Of a stretch of DNA of 64,000 nt, positions 53,779 through 62,697 are shown in pieces; within the stretch, counting starts at the first letter, position 1; each line of letters starts with the position of its first letter. The position numbers and the translations under genes were made by a program. This stretch comes from Gemmatimonadales bacterium. GTDB taxonomy: Bacteria > Gemmatimonadota > Gemmatimonadetes > Gemmatimonadales > GWC2-71-9. The DNA lies in assembly GCA_036500345.1 (NCBI GenBank), contig DASYCE010000026.1, positions 157,782 through 221,781 on the forward strand, written 5' to 3'. Under the pieces are notes generated by a model. It was not told the DNA's origin and ran no database searches. It was given only the letters and a program-made list of their open reading frames with translations.

Positions 53779-54159
53779 TTGGCATCGATCCTGATCGTGG
53801 AAGACAGCCCCGACAACATGAAGCTTTTCTCTACCCTGCTCCGCCTCAAGGGACACGAGATCACGGGAATCATCGGCGGCGATGATCTCTTCAACCGACT
53901 GGGGGCACAGCGGCCGGACCTGATCCTGATGGACATCCAGATGCCCGGGAAGGATGGCTACACGCTGGTCGGGGAGATCCGGAACTCGCAGTTTCGCGAC
54001 CAGCGCGTGATCGCCCTCACCGCGAATGCCATGGCGGGAGACAAGGAAAAGGCGCTGGCGGCAGGATTCGATGGCTACATCAGCAAGCCGATCGACATCC
54101 GGCGCTTTCCCGATCAGGTCGGGCTGGCGCTCGAGGGGAAAGATCCGCTGGAAGGATGA
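53779..54159 (+). CDS. Single-domain response regulator (CheY/DivK-like)
   Basis: A 126-residue receiver domain with no output domain. The acidic pocket is Glu8 and Asp9, the phosphorylated Asp52 is in LILMDIQMPGKDG, Thr81 is in IALTANAM, and Lys103 in YISKPID. It is closest in style to DivK/CheY single-domain regulators that act by protein contact. The start is TTG preceded by GGAGGAG; initiation there is probable as the receiver fold begins at once. Divergent from aroA. No kinase gene adjoins it. Confidence 0.9.
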   Translation: MASILIVEDSPDNMKLFSTLLRLKGHEITGIIGGDDLFNRLGAQRPDLILMDIQMPGKDGYTLVGEIRNSQFRDQRVIALTANAMAGDKEKALAAGFDGYISKPIDIRRFPDQVGLALEGKDPLEG

Positions 54160-54166
54160 ACCGTGA

Positions 54167-54249
54167 TGCTCGGGGCGGGACTCGAACCCGCACGGGGTTG
54201 CCCCCTGGAGATTTTAAGTCCCCTACGTCTACCGTTCCGTCACCCGAGC
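54167..54249 (-). tRNA. tRNA-Leu (UAA)
   Basis: 83 bases on the minus strand. The acceptor arms GCTCGGG and CCCGAGC pair perfectly. The anticodon loop CTTAAAA gives TAA (54216-54214), and a long variable arm and T-arm GGGTTCGAGTCCC are present, as expected for a class II tRNA. CCA is not encoded. A -10-like TATGTT at 54266-54261 lies just upstream. Confidence 0.95.
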
Positions 54250-54345
54250 GTCGCTTCCCGAACATACCCATCGGTCCGGCTCCCCGGAATGATACGGTGC
54301 ACTTCAACCGTCAGCGCCGATCCTGACCGGACTACTTTTGGCGGG

Positions 54346-55899
54346 ATGATCCGCCCCCTCCGATCTGCGATCGCAGCGCTGTTGCTCGCGCCGGCGGCGC
54401 TCGCCGCGCAGCTGCCGATGATCACCGTCCCATCGGGGCTGTTGCGGGTCGATGTCAACGGCGCGTTCTACCCCAGCAACGACTTCCGTGACGACGGCGG
54501 CACGCGGCCAATCGGTTCGATGCTGGACGGTACCGACAACGGGATGGTGAGTTCGCTCCAGCGATCGCTGTCACAGATCACCGGGCAGTCGGTTACCGGC
54601 CTTTCGCTCGGCGGCGTGTCCGCGGTGGCGGCACGCGAACACGGTGTCGGCGAGATCGGCCTCGCGCTCGGCCTGACCCGGCGCATTACCCTCTTCGGCA
54701 CGATTCCGATCGTCTACGTGCGCAACCGCGTGGCACTGGCGTTCGATTCGAGCACCAGTCGTGTCGGGATCAATCCGGCGAATACCATCCTCGGTACGTC
54801 GGCGGGCCAGCAGCAGGCGACGACGTTCTTCTCGCAGTTCGATGCCGCGCTGACCTCGCTCTCGACCAGGATCCACGACGGAGACTTCGCCGGCGATCCC
54901 GCGACGCTGGCCCTCGCCCAGCAGACGTTGACGCGGGCCTCGTCGCTCCGCGGTTCGCTCTTCTCGCTCCTCTCCGATCCGATCCACGCCAGTGCGGTGT
55001 TGCCGGTGAGCGGCGACCCTGCCGCCACTCAACTGCTCGGTGCGATCACGACACTGGAATCGACGCTGTCGAATCAGCTCGGCGTCGCCGACCTCAACAC
55101 GGTCCCGGCGTTGCCGTCGGCCACGCTGACCAGCGATGAGTTCGGCTCGGTACTCGGTTCACAGGGTGGCTTCGGCTTCTCCACGCTGAACAGCCTTCCG
55201 CATTACGGCCTCGGCGACATGACGGCGGGCGTCGCCATCCAACTCGTCGATCGAACTTCACATTCGAGCGCGACGCATCAGGCAGCCTGGATCCGCGTCG
55301 CGGCGCGCTTCCCCAATGGAACGGTGGCCGACCAGTCAATCCTCCTGGCACAACCGACCGGAAGCAAGAGTCCGGCGGGGCTGGTCGACGGGATCGCCGA
55401 GATCGGAGCGCGTCACCTAGGCCTCCGCGCCACGGCGACATATCAGCACGAGCTCGCGGCGAACTATGTGGAGCGAGTGACTGCGCCGGATGCGCCGCTG
55501 GTGCCGGCATCATTCCTCGCCGCGGTCACCGTGCAGCCGGGCGACAGCATGGCGATCACCGCGCAACCGTTCTTCCGGTTCGCGCCGCATCTCGCGTTCG
55601 CCGGCGTGGTGCAGTTCTGGCGGCGCGGTGGCTCGAGCAGTTCGTACTTCTCAGGCCAGGCGCCGATTCCGGGGGTCAGTGCATCGGTTCTCGACGTGGG
55701 AAGCAGTGCGAATGCGCTGGTAGTGGGGATCGGGCTGGCGTATTCGCACGACGGTGTCGGACGCGATGGGCACGTCGGGTCGCCGGTGGAAGCAGGATGG
55801 TCGATTGAACGGACGATCGCGAGCGGCACCGGGATTCTGCCGGTCGCGCTGACGTCACGGGTTTACCTGCGAATCTACCGGCCGCTGCTCAAGCGGTGA
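54346..55899 (+). CDS. Exported protein of unknown function, possibly outer-membrane
   Basis: A 517-residue protein with a signal peptide (PLRSAIAALLLAPAALAAQ). The body is rich in Ala, Thr and Ser with alternating hydrophobic strands (LGLTRRITLFGTIPIVYVRN, THQAAWIRVAARFPN) and ends LTSRVYLRIYRPLLKR, which could be the last strand of a beta-barrel. I do not recognise the family. The ATG at 54346 is chosen because it begins the signal peptide; an earlier in-frame ATG at 54163 runs across the tRNA gene and is rejected. Its 3' end overlaps recN, on the other strand, by 11 bases. Confidence 0.75.
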   Translation: MIRPLRSAIAALLLAPAALAAQLPMITVPSGLLRVDVNGAFYPSNDFRDDGGTRPIGSMLDGTDNGMVSSLQRSLSQITGQSVTGLSLGGVSAVAAREHGVGEIGLALGLTRRITLFGTIPIVYVRNRVALAFDSSTSRVGINPANTILGTSAGQQQATTFFSQFDAALTSLSTRIHDGDFAGDPATLALAQQTLTRASSLRGSLFSLLSDPIHASAVLPVSGDPAATQLLGAITTLESTLSNQLGVADLNTVPALPSATLTSDEFGSVLGSQGGFGFSTLNSLPHYGLGDMTAGVAIQLVDRTSHSSATHQAAWIRVAARFPNGTVADQSILLAQPTGSKSPAGLVDGIAEIGARHLGLRATATYQHELAANYVERVTAPDAPLVPASFLAAVTVQPGDSMAITAQPFFRFAPHLAFAGVVQFWRRGGSSSSYFSGQAPIPGVSASVLDVGSSANALVVGIGLAYSHDGVGRDGHVGSPVEAGWSIERTIASGTGILPVALTSRVYLRIYRPLLKR

Positions 55900-57553
55900 A
55901 GTGAGCCTCGAGCATCGTCGCGGCCATCCGCCGCGCGGCGTCACTGTCGGGGTCGCCAAGCATGCGCGCCAGTTCAAGAATCCGGTCTTCCCCATGCAGC
56001 ACGGAGACGTCGCTGGTCGCCACCCCGCCTCGCGTTGCCTTCGCCACCATGAGATGGCGATCGGCCCGAGCGGCGATCTGCGGCAGGTGGGTGATCACCA
56101 GCACCTGATGTGTCTCGGCGACCCTGGCGAGCGCCTCGCCGACACGAGTTCCCACCTCACCACCGATCCCCTGATCGATCTCGTCGAATACCAGTGTGGG
56201 CACCGCGTCCTGTCTGGCCAGGACCACCTTGAGGGCCAGCATCAGCCGTGAGAGCTCTCCGCCAGATGCGACCTTGGCGAGGGCCCCTGCCTCCATCCCT
56301 CGATTCAACCTGACGGTGAAGACGACCTGCTCAGCGCCGTCCCGCGCGGGCTGGTCCAATGGTGTGAGCACCACGGCGAACTCACCGCCGGCAAGACCGA
56401 GGCGCGGCAGCAGCCGGTTGACCTCTCTCGAGAGGCGCGCACCCGCCGTCGTGCGCAACGTGGTCAGTTCGCGTGCCACCGCGGCAAGTCCGCGCTCCGC
56501 ACCAGCGATTCGTGCAGCGATGCCGCGAAGGTCCAGCGCCGCGGTGTCGAGCAGGTCGAGCTCGGCCCGAGCCGCGTCCCCCGTCGCGATGACGTCGCGC
56601 AGCGTCGCTCCGTGCTTGCGTCGCACTTCCTGCAGCAGGTCGCGCCGCCGCTCCACGTGCGCCTGCCGATCAGGGTCTTCCGACAGGGTGCCGAGATATT
56701 CATCGCTGCGCTGCGTCAGCTCGTCGAGCGCAGCGTAGGCGTTATCGAGAAGGTCCTGCCATGACCGTGCGGAATCGTCGATACGCTGCAATGCGTGGAG
56801 CGCGCGTTCCGCTCGATCGAGTGCGGCCCGGGCGCCGGCGTCCTCATCCTCGAGTGCGGTACGGATCCGACCGACCTGCTCCGCCAGTGCGCCCGCCTGC
56901 CCGAGGCGCGCCGCTTCGCGGTCGAGCTCCTCGTCTTCGCCAACGCGAATTCTGGCGGCAGTGATTTCGGCGACCACATGCCGCAACCAGTCTGCCCGCC
57001 GTTCGGCGTCGTCGCGGCGTGTCGCCAGGTCCCGCTCCTGTTCCCGCAGCGCGGTCAACTCGGCAAACGCTGCCGCGACGGACTTGAGAATCGGCTCGGC
57101 GCGCGCAAATGCATCGAGGAGGGCTCGCTGAGCTCGCGCGTCGAGCAGCTGGATCGTCTGATGCTGTCCGTGCAGGTCCACGAGCGATTCGCCGATCGTG
57201 GCCAGGACGCCGATCGTCGTCGGTGACCCGTTGACCCACGCCCTCGACCGTCCCTCGCTGCTGATCTCGCGACGGATGACCAGCGTATCCGCGACGTCGA
57301 CGCCGTGTGCATCAAGCGCTGCGCGCGCCGCAGTCGGCACCGGATCGACGACCCCTTCGACGACCGCGCGGGTCGCACCGGGACGAATCGCGGCACGGTC
57401 GGCGCGATCGCCCAGCAGCAGTGCCAGGGCGTCGACCAGCATTGACTTCCCCGCGCCGGTCTCGCCGGTGAGCACGTTGAGCCCGGAGCCGAGTTCGAGC
57501 GAGACGTCGTCGATGGTGGCGAGATCGCGCACCCGGAGCGAGGTGAGGGTCAT
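55889..57553 (-). CDS. recN: DNA repair protein RecN
   Basis: A 554-residue SMC-like ATPase in double-strand-break repair. The N-terminal Walker A is NVLTGETGAGKSMLVDALAL, a long coiled coil occupies the middle (rich in Glu, Arg and Ala), and the C-terminal signature ASGGELSRLMLALK with Walker B TLVFDEIDQGIGG closes the ATPase. Length is normal. It overlaps nadK by four bases. Confidence 0.96.
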   Translation of the reverse strand: MTLTSLRVRDLATIDDVSLELGSGLNVLTGETGAGKSMLVDALALLLGDRADRAAIRPGATRAVVEGVVDPVPTAARAALDAHGVDVADTLVIRREISSEGRSRAWVNGSPTTIGVLATIGESLVDLHGQHQTIQLLDARAQRALLDAFARAEPILKSVAAAFAELTALREQERDLATRRDDAERRADWLRHVVAEITAARIRVGEDEELDREAARLGQAGALAEQVGRIRTALEDEDAGARAALDRAERALHALQRIDDSARSWQDLLDNAYAALDELTQRSDEYLGTLSEDPDRQAHVERRRDLLQEVRRKHGATLRDVIATGDAARAELDLLDTAALDLRGIAARIAGAERGLAAVARELTTLRTTAGARLSREVNRLLPRLGLAGGEFAVVLTPLDQPARDGAEQVVFTVRLNRGMEAGALAKVASGGELSRLMLALKVVLARQDAVPTLVFDEIDQGIGGEVGTRVGEALARVAETHQVLVITHLPQIAARADRHLMVAKATRGGVATSDVSVLHGEDRILELARMLGDPDSDAARRMAATMLEAHFTA

Positions 57554-58413
57554 CGCTCTCGATCGGAGAGATCACCCCATTGGAGCTTTTCGCGCAGCGT
57601 GTGGAAGAAGCCCGATTCGCCGAACCGCACGAGGACCACCTTCCCCGGGGCCGCGACAATCTCGATCCGGCCGCCAACTTCGAGTGGTGCGGTTTCCTGT
57701 CCGTCGAATGACACCAGCAGTTCGCGTGCCTCGGGGTCGACCGATTCGACGCGGATCGTGGCATCGCCGCGGACAACGAGCGGCCGCACTCCCAGTGAAT
57801 GCGCGCAGATCGGCGTGACGACAATCGCGTCGAGACTCGGCACGACGATCGGACCGCCGGCGCTGAGCGAATACGCGGTGGATCCGGTCGGTGTGGCGAT
57901 GACGACGCCATCCCCCGACACCGGCCCCATCGGCTCATCGTCGATCATCACCTGGAATCGCACCACGCGAGCGACTCCGCCCTTGTGCAGCACCACGTCG
58001 TTCAATGCGAGGTGTTCGCTGGCCGGCGCACCATTTTCGTTCTGAAGCGTCGCGTGCAGCGCCGTGCGTACCGAGAGGCGATGCTCTCCGCGGCCGAACG
58101 CCTCGAGCGCGCCGCCAAAGCCGGTCCGGGCCACCGACGTGAGAAAGCCGACGCGGCCGAAATTGACTCCCAGAATCGGCACAGTGCGACCGCCAAGAAG
58201 CCGCGCACCACGCAGCAAAGTGCCGTCGCCGCCAAAGGTGACCAGAAGGTCGATGGCATCGACGTCGAGCGCGGGAAGTGGATCGGCAGTGAGCGCGGCG
58301 AGGTCATCCGGCGCAGACAGCACCCACCGATTTACCGAGGCGAGCCTGGTCGTTTCAGCGAGCGCCGATTCGAGCCCCGGGTAGCGCGGATTGCCGACCA
58401 GGCCGATACGCAT
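57550..58413 (-). CDS. nadK: NAD kinase
   Basis: A 287-residue kinase making NADP from NAD. The GGDGT motif is in VTFGGDGTLLRGAR, the second glycine motif in GDGVVIATPTGSTAYSLSAGG, and LALNDVVLHKG carries the conserved Asn-Asp. It lies between dxs (five bases upstream) and recN (overlap four). The nadK-recN pairing is common. Confidence 0.97.
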   Translation of the reverse strand: MRIGLVGNPRYPGLESALAETTRLASVNRWVLSAPDDLAALTADPLPALDVDAIDLLVTFGGDGTLLRGARLLGGRTVPILGVNFGRVGFLTSVARTGFGGALEAFGRGEHRLSVRTALHATLQNENGAPASEHLALNDVVLHKGGVARVVRFQVMIDDEPMGPVSGDGVVIATPTGSTAYSLSAGGPIVVPSLDAIVVTPICAHSLGVRPLVVRGDATIRVESVDPEARELLVSFDGQETAPLEVGGRIEIVAAPGKVVLVRFGESGFFHTLREKLQWGDLSDRER

Positions 58414-58418
58414 CGAAT

Positions 58419-60305
58419 TCAGGCGGTTGCCGGCACCACAAGCGAGCGGACGCGCTCCGCGATCCCGGCGGCGGTCAGTCCCTGCCTGGCCAGCTGGTCG
58501 CCGCGCGGGGCCTGCAACATCAATTCGTCGGCGACCCCCATCGCCACGACGCGAACATCGGGATCGCTCTCCTGCAATCGACGCGCGAGCGCGGCGCCAA
58601 ACCCGTTCACGACCGTCCCTTCCTCGACGGTCACCAGGACGCGACAGGCGCGAACCAGTTCGGCGATCATTGCCTCATCCATCGGCTTGATGAATCGTGC
58701 GTTGATCGCGGCTGCATCGATCCCTTCCTTCGCGAGCAACTCCGCCGCGTCGAGCGCCGGCAACGCCATCGTCCCCGTCCCGACAATCGCAATGCCGCTT
58801 CCCGGCCTGAGCTGCTCCCAGCTGCCGTATGGGATCGGCTCGACGCTCGCAATCGGACTCGGATCGGTCGGGGCCTTGTCGCGCGGATACCGCAGTGAGA
58901 ACGGTCCGTCGTGCGCCAGCGCCGTACGCATCAATCCGACAAGCTCGTCCGCATCCTTGGGCGCCGCTACCGTCATTCCGGGAACGGCGAGCATGTAGGC
59001 GATGTCGTACAGCCCCATGTGTGTCTGACCATCCTCGCCCACCAGCCCTGCGCGATCCATGCAAAAGAGCACCGGCAGCCGCTGGACCGCGATGTCGTGG
59101 ATGACATTGTCATATGCACGCTGCAGGAAGGTGGAATAGATCGCGACCACCGGTCGAATCCCCTGGGTCGCGAGCCCCCCGGCGAACGTCACCGCATGAC
59201 CCTCAGCGATGCCGACGTCGAAAAACCGATCGGGAAACTGCTTCGCGAAGATGTTCGTCCCGGTCCCGCTCGGCATCGCCGCCGTGATCGCCACCACGTC
59301 GTCATGCTCTTCGGCGAGCGTCGTGAGCGTGTCGCCGAAGATCTGGGTCCACGTCGGCGGCCCGGTCGGCTTCTTGCGGGCCTCCCCCGTCTTGGGATCG
59401 TATGCCGCGAGGCCGTGCCACTTCTCGCGATTGGCCTCCGCAAACGAAAATCCCTTCCCCTTTTCGGTGAGCACGTGCACCACGCGCGGGCCGTGCATCG
59501 GACCGACGAAGGCGAACGTCTCGCACAGCTTCTCGACGTCGTGTCCGTCGATCGGGCCGAAATAGCGGAAGCCGAGCTCTTCAAAGAGCATTCCCTGCGA
59601 AAAGAGGTTCTTGACCGACTCTTCAACGTTGCGCGCAAAATCGACGACGCCGTCGCCGAAGACCGTGCCGAGCTTGACGGTGAGCCGCTTGATCCGTTCG
59701 CGGAGGCGGTCGGTCCGCGGGTCGGCGACGATCCCGCCGAGCCGCTTGGCGATCGCGCCGACATTCGGCGAGATGCTCATGCCATTGTCGTTGACGACGA
59801 GGAGGATGTCGCGGTCGGAATGCCCGGCGTTGTTCATACCTTCGTAGGAGAGACCGCAGGTGAGCGCGCCGTCGCCGACGATGGCAATCACCTTGTAGTC
59901 GTCACCGTGCAGGTCGCGGGCGGTCGCCATGCCGAGGGCAGCGGACATCGCGGTTCCGGCATGGCCGGCGCCGAACTGGTCGTTCTCGTTTTCATCCCGC
60001 TTGAGAAACCCGGAGATTCCTCCGGTGGTGCGCAGGGTGGGAAATGATGCATTCCGTCCAGTCAGCAACTTCCAGGCGTACGCCTGATGCCCGACATCCC
60101 AGACCACCTTGTCGTGCGGAGAATCGAACTCGTGCAGCAATGCAATGACGAGTTCGACAACACCGAGCGAGGCACCGATGTGCCCCCCGGTGACGGAGAC
60201 GCAATCGATCAGCCGATCACGGACTTCCTGTGCCAGCTGTGGCAGGAGCTCTCGGGGAAGTTGCTTGACGTCGGCTGGACCCTGAATGCGATCGAGCAGG
60301 GACAC
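58419..60305 (-). CDS. dxs: 1-deoxy-D-xylulose 5-phosphate synthase
   Basis: A 628-residue TPP enzyme starting the MEP pathway from pyruvate and glyceraldehyde 3-phosphate. GGHIGASLGVVELVIAL, the metal-binding GDGALTCGLSYEGMNNAG and the pyrimidine-domain region VDGILGMDR-like FCMDRAGLVGEDG are present. Length is normal. The start is GTG with GGGAG nearby. It follows ispA after 24 bases. Confidence 0.97.
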   Translation of the reverse strand: MSLLDRIQGPADVKQLPRELLPQLAQEVRDRLIDCVSVTGGHIGASLGVVELVIALLHEFDSPHDKVVWDVGHQAYAWKLLTGRNASFPTLRTTGGISGFLKRDENENDQFGAGHAGTAMSAALGMATARDLHGDDYKVIAIVGDGALTCGLSYEGMNNAGHSDRDILLVVNDNGMSISPNVGAIAKRLGGIVADPRTDRLRERIKRLTVKLGTVFGDGVVDFARNVEESVKNLFSQGMLFEELGFRYFGPIDGHDVEKLCETFAFVGPMHGPRVVHVLTEKGKGFSFAEANREKWHGLAAYDPKTGEARKKPTGPPTWTQIFGDTLTTLAEEHDDVVAITAAMPSGTGTNIFAKQFPDRFFDVGIAEGHAVTFAGGLATQGIRPVVAIYSTFLQRAYDNVIHDIAVQRLPVLFCMDRAGLVGEDGQTHMGLYDIAYMLAVPGMTVAAPKDADELVGLMRTALAHDGPFSLRYPRDKAPTDPSPIASVEPIPYGSWEQLRPGSGIAIVGTGTMALPALDAAELLAKEGIDAAAINARFIKPMDEAMIAELVRACRVLVTVEEGTVVNGFGAALARRLQESDPDVRVVAMGVADELMLQAPRGDQLARQGLTAAGIAERVRSLVVPATA

Positions 60306-60329
60306 GGCGGCTCCCGTGATGGTGAAGAA

Positions 60330-61235
60330 TCAGGACGGTCGCGTCACAATATACCGCGCCAGTGCGGCCAGCGACGCGGTCGCAACTGAAACGTTCGCGA
60401 GTTCGGCCACGGCGCGACGCTCGTGATGCAGCGCCTCGGTGCGTGCCGCGTCGACGCCAAGGACGCTGACATAGGTCGATTTCGCGAGCGCCGCATCGCG
60501 CCCCGCAGGTTTGCCGAGTTCCTCGGAGGTTCCGGTGGCATCGAGAACGTCGTCCGCGACCTGGAACGCCAACCCGATCTCCTCGCCGTACCGTCGCAAC
60601 GCTTCGAGCACCTCGGGCGGAGCGTTTGCCGCAATGCCGCCGAGGACGGCAGCGGCGCGAATCAGCGCCCCGGTCTTGCCACGATGCACTGCGGTGAGTT
60701 CCGGAAGGGTCAGGCGGCGATGTTCGGCTTCGAGGTCACGCCATTGGCCGCCGACCATGCCGCGAATTCCGCCGGCGTCGAAGAGCTCCGTGGCGAGCGC
60801 ACCGGCGGCGCGGTCGTCGAGGCCGAGCGCAGCGCTCGCCATTGCCAGCGTCTCCGCCGCCACGGGGACGAGGAGATATCCGACACGCGTAGCGACAGCT
60901 ACATCGAAGGCGCGGTGCGTCGTGGGGCGTCCGCGGCGCATGTCGTCGTCGTCCATGCAGGGGAGATCGTCGTGGACCAGCGAATAGGTGTGAACAATTT
61001 CGACCGCGGTCGCGACGCCCGCGATCGCCGGCGAGGTACCACCGGCGGCGCGGTAGGCCGCCAGCACCAGCGCCGGCCGGACGCGTTTGCCCGGACTGCG
61101 AAGGGCGTACGCGAGCGCTTCGCCGGTGACGCCTGCGACAGTGTCGCGGAGCCGGTCGGCGCAGCGGGCCAGTTCGGCGTCGATGCGGTCGCGCGCTTCG
61201 GCAAGGAGGCCGAGCGCGTCGGCGCCGTCATCCAT
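60330..61235 (-). CDS. ispA: Polyprenyl (farnesyl/geranylgeranyl) diphosphate synthase
   Basis: A 301-residue trans-prenyltransferase. The first Asp-rich motif is HDDLPCMDDDDMRRG (89-98) and the second is VADDVLDATG (228-232), with GGQWRDLEAE before it. Chain length is likely C15 or C20, inferred from the small side chains near the first motif. The ATG at 61235 overlaps the xseB stop by eight bases; the longer reading to 61304 lies inside xseB. The xseB-ispA-dxs order is very common. Confidence 0.93.
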   Translation of the reverse strand: MDDGADALGLLAEARDRIDAELARCADRLRDTVAGVTGEALAYALRSPGKRVRPALVLAAYRAAGGTSPAIAGVATAVEIVHTYSLVHDDLPCMDDDDMRRGRPTTHRAFDVAVATRVGYLLVPVAAETLAMASAALGLDDRAAGALATELFDAGGIRGMVGGQWRDLEAEHRRLTLPELTAVHRGKTGALIRAAAVLGGIAANAPPEVLEALRRYGEEIGLAFQVADDVLDATGTSEELGKPAGRDAALAKSTYVSVLGVDAARTEALHHERRAVAELANVSVATASLAALARYIVTRPS

Positions 61236-61455
61236 CCAGCGGTTCGAACCGGAGCGTGCCGCCGGAGGAGTCTTCGACCACCTGCCGGACCCGGATCTCC
61301 GCATCGGTCAGGCGCGATTCCGCGGCCTTGAGCCGGCCGACGCCTTCTTCGAAGAGTGCCAGCGCCGCGTCGAGATCGAGCGTGTCGTCTTCGAGTCGGC
61401 GGACGATTTCTTCGAGGCGCTTGAGGTCGTCGCTCAGCGACGGCGCATCGCTCAT
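61228..61455 (-). CDS. xseB: Exodeoxyribonuclease VII small subunit
   Basis: 75 residues, helical, with the family core LEEIVRRLEDDTLDLDAALALFEEG split over two turns. It coats the large subunit's helical arms. It overlaps xseA by four bases and ispA by eight. Confidence 0.95.
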   Translation of the reverse strand: MSDAPSLSDDLKRLEEIVRRLEDDTLDLDAALALFEEGVGRLKAAESRLTDAEIRVRQVVEDSSGGTLRFEPLDG

Positions 61456-62648
61456 GATTCCTCCACGTGCGCCGCAATGGAGCCGTCGGCGACAGTGAGC
61501 GTGAAACGCTGGCCCGCCGCAAAATCGGCGCGGTGCGACAGGACCTTTCCCGACTGGTCGCGCGCCAACGCATAGCCGCGGCCCAGGACCGCGACCGGCG
61601 ACAGCGCGTGCAGTTGTGCAGCGAGGCGCCCGACCGCGGCGCGGTGGCGATCGATGCGACGCGTCATCACCGGACCGAGCCGCGATGCCGCGTTGAGCAA
61701 GCCGCGCTCGGCGCCACGAACCTGATCGAGAAGTGCTGCCACCAATCGATCGCGAGTCCGTTCCATCCGATTGCGCCGTGCCGAAACCAGCAGCGTGAGC
61801 GCGCGGTGCAGCCCCGTTCTGAGCCCGTCGACCCGCGCCGCCACATCGCGGCGATCCGGAAGGGCAAACTCCGCGGCCTGTGACGGAGTCGCCGCCCGAA
61901 CATCCGCGACAAGATCAGCGAGCGTGACGTCCACCTCGTGCCCGACCGCGCTGATCACCGGAACGGGACAGGCGGCGATGGCGCGACAGAGCAATTCGTC
62001 GTTGAATGCGGCGAGGTCGTCGCGACCGCCGCCGCCGCGGCCGATGATGCAGCAATCGATCCGCTCGAGGCGCGACACGATCGACAGCGCCGCCACAAGC
62101 TCCTGTGCCGCGCCCTCTCCCTGCACTGCACTGTTGACCACCAGGACTTCCACCGACGGCCAGCGCCGGCGCGCGACGGTGATCACGTCGTGAACCGCCG
62201 CCCCGGCGATCGAGGTGACGACGGCGACGCGCACCGCGAACTCGGGGAGACGGCGCTTGCGCCCGGGATCGAGCAACCCGTCGACGAGAAGCGCCTGCTT
62301 GATGCGCTCGACTTCCTGCGCCTGCGCCCCGATCGCGGCCGCCGGGAGAATCTGGGTGACGTTGAATCGCAGCGCGGTCCGTTCTTCCCAGACATTGGCG
62401 CTGCCGAGGGCAAAGACCTCCATTCCGTCGGTGAGCGGTGCCCGCAGCTGACCAGCCGCCCCGCGCCAGAGGGTGCAGTCGACCCTCGCCGTGGTGTCGC
62501 GAAGGCAGAAATACCAGTGGCCGCTCGGATAGCGCTTGACGCCGGTCAGTTCCCCGCGGACCCAGATCGGCGCCGCCTCTGCTTCGACGGCGCGCTTGAT
62601 CGTTCGCGCGAGTCGCGACACGGACCAGGCTTCGTCGGCCATGGTCAT
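61452..62648 (-). CDS. xseA: Exodeoxyribonuclease VII large subunit
   Basis: 398 residues. The OB-fold N-terminal domain (SVSRLARTIKRAVEAEA, PIWVRGELTGVKRYPSGHWYF), the catalytic core (VVTSIAGAAVHDVITVARRRWP, IIGRGGGGRDDLAAFNDE) and the coiled-coil arm are present. It makes single-strand DNA into oligonucleotides. A short AT-rich region upstream (62670-62700, with ACTATAGT) probably holds its promoter. Confidence 0.96.
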   Translation of the reverse strand: MTMADEAWSVSRLARTIKRAVEAEAAPIWVRGELTGVKRYPSGHWYFCLRDTTARVDCTLWRGAAGQLRAPLTDGMEVFALGSANVWEERTALRFNVTQILPAAAIGAQAQEVERIKQALLVDGLLDPGRKRRLPEFAVRVAVVTSIAGAAVHDVITVARRRWPSVEVLVVNSAVQGEGAAQELVAALSIVSRLERIDCCIIGRGGGGRDDLAAFNDELLCRAIAACPVPVISAVGHEVDVTLADLVADVRAATPSQAAEFALPDRRDVAARVDGLRTGLHRALTLLVSARRNRMERTRDRLVAALLDQVRGAERGLLNAASRLGPVMTRRIDRHRAAVGRLAAQLHALSPVAVLGRGYALARDQSGKVLSHRADFAAGQRFTLTVADGSIAAHVEES

Positions 62649-62697
62649 GCCGGCGTCCGCGTCGGAACGGCCGCTATATCTACCGATACTATAGTGC

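Noticed and set aside
53703..53936. N-terminal extension of aroA into the response regulator
   Set aside because: It would overlap a divergent gene with an intact receiver domain; the TTG at 53702 fits EPSP synthase length.
54163..54345. N-terminal extension of the exported protein over tRNA-Leu
   Set aside because: The region is a tRNA on the other strand, and the signal peptide begins at 54346.
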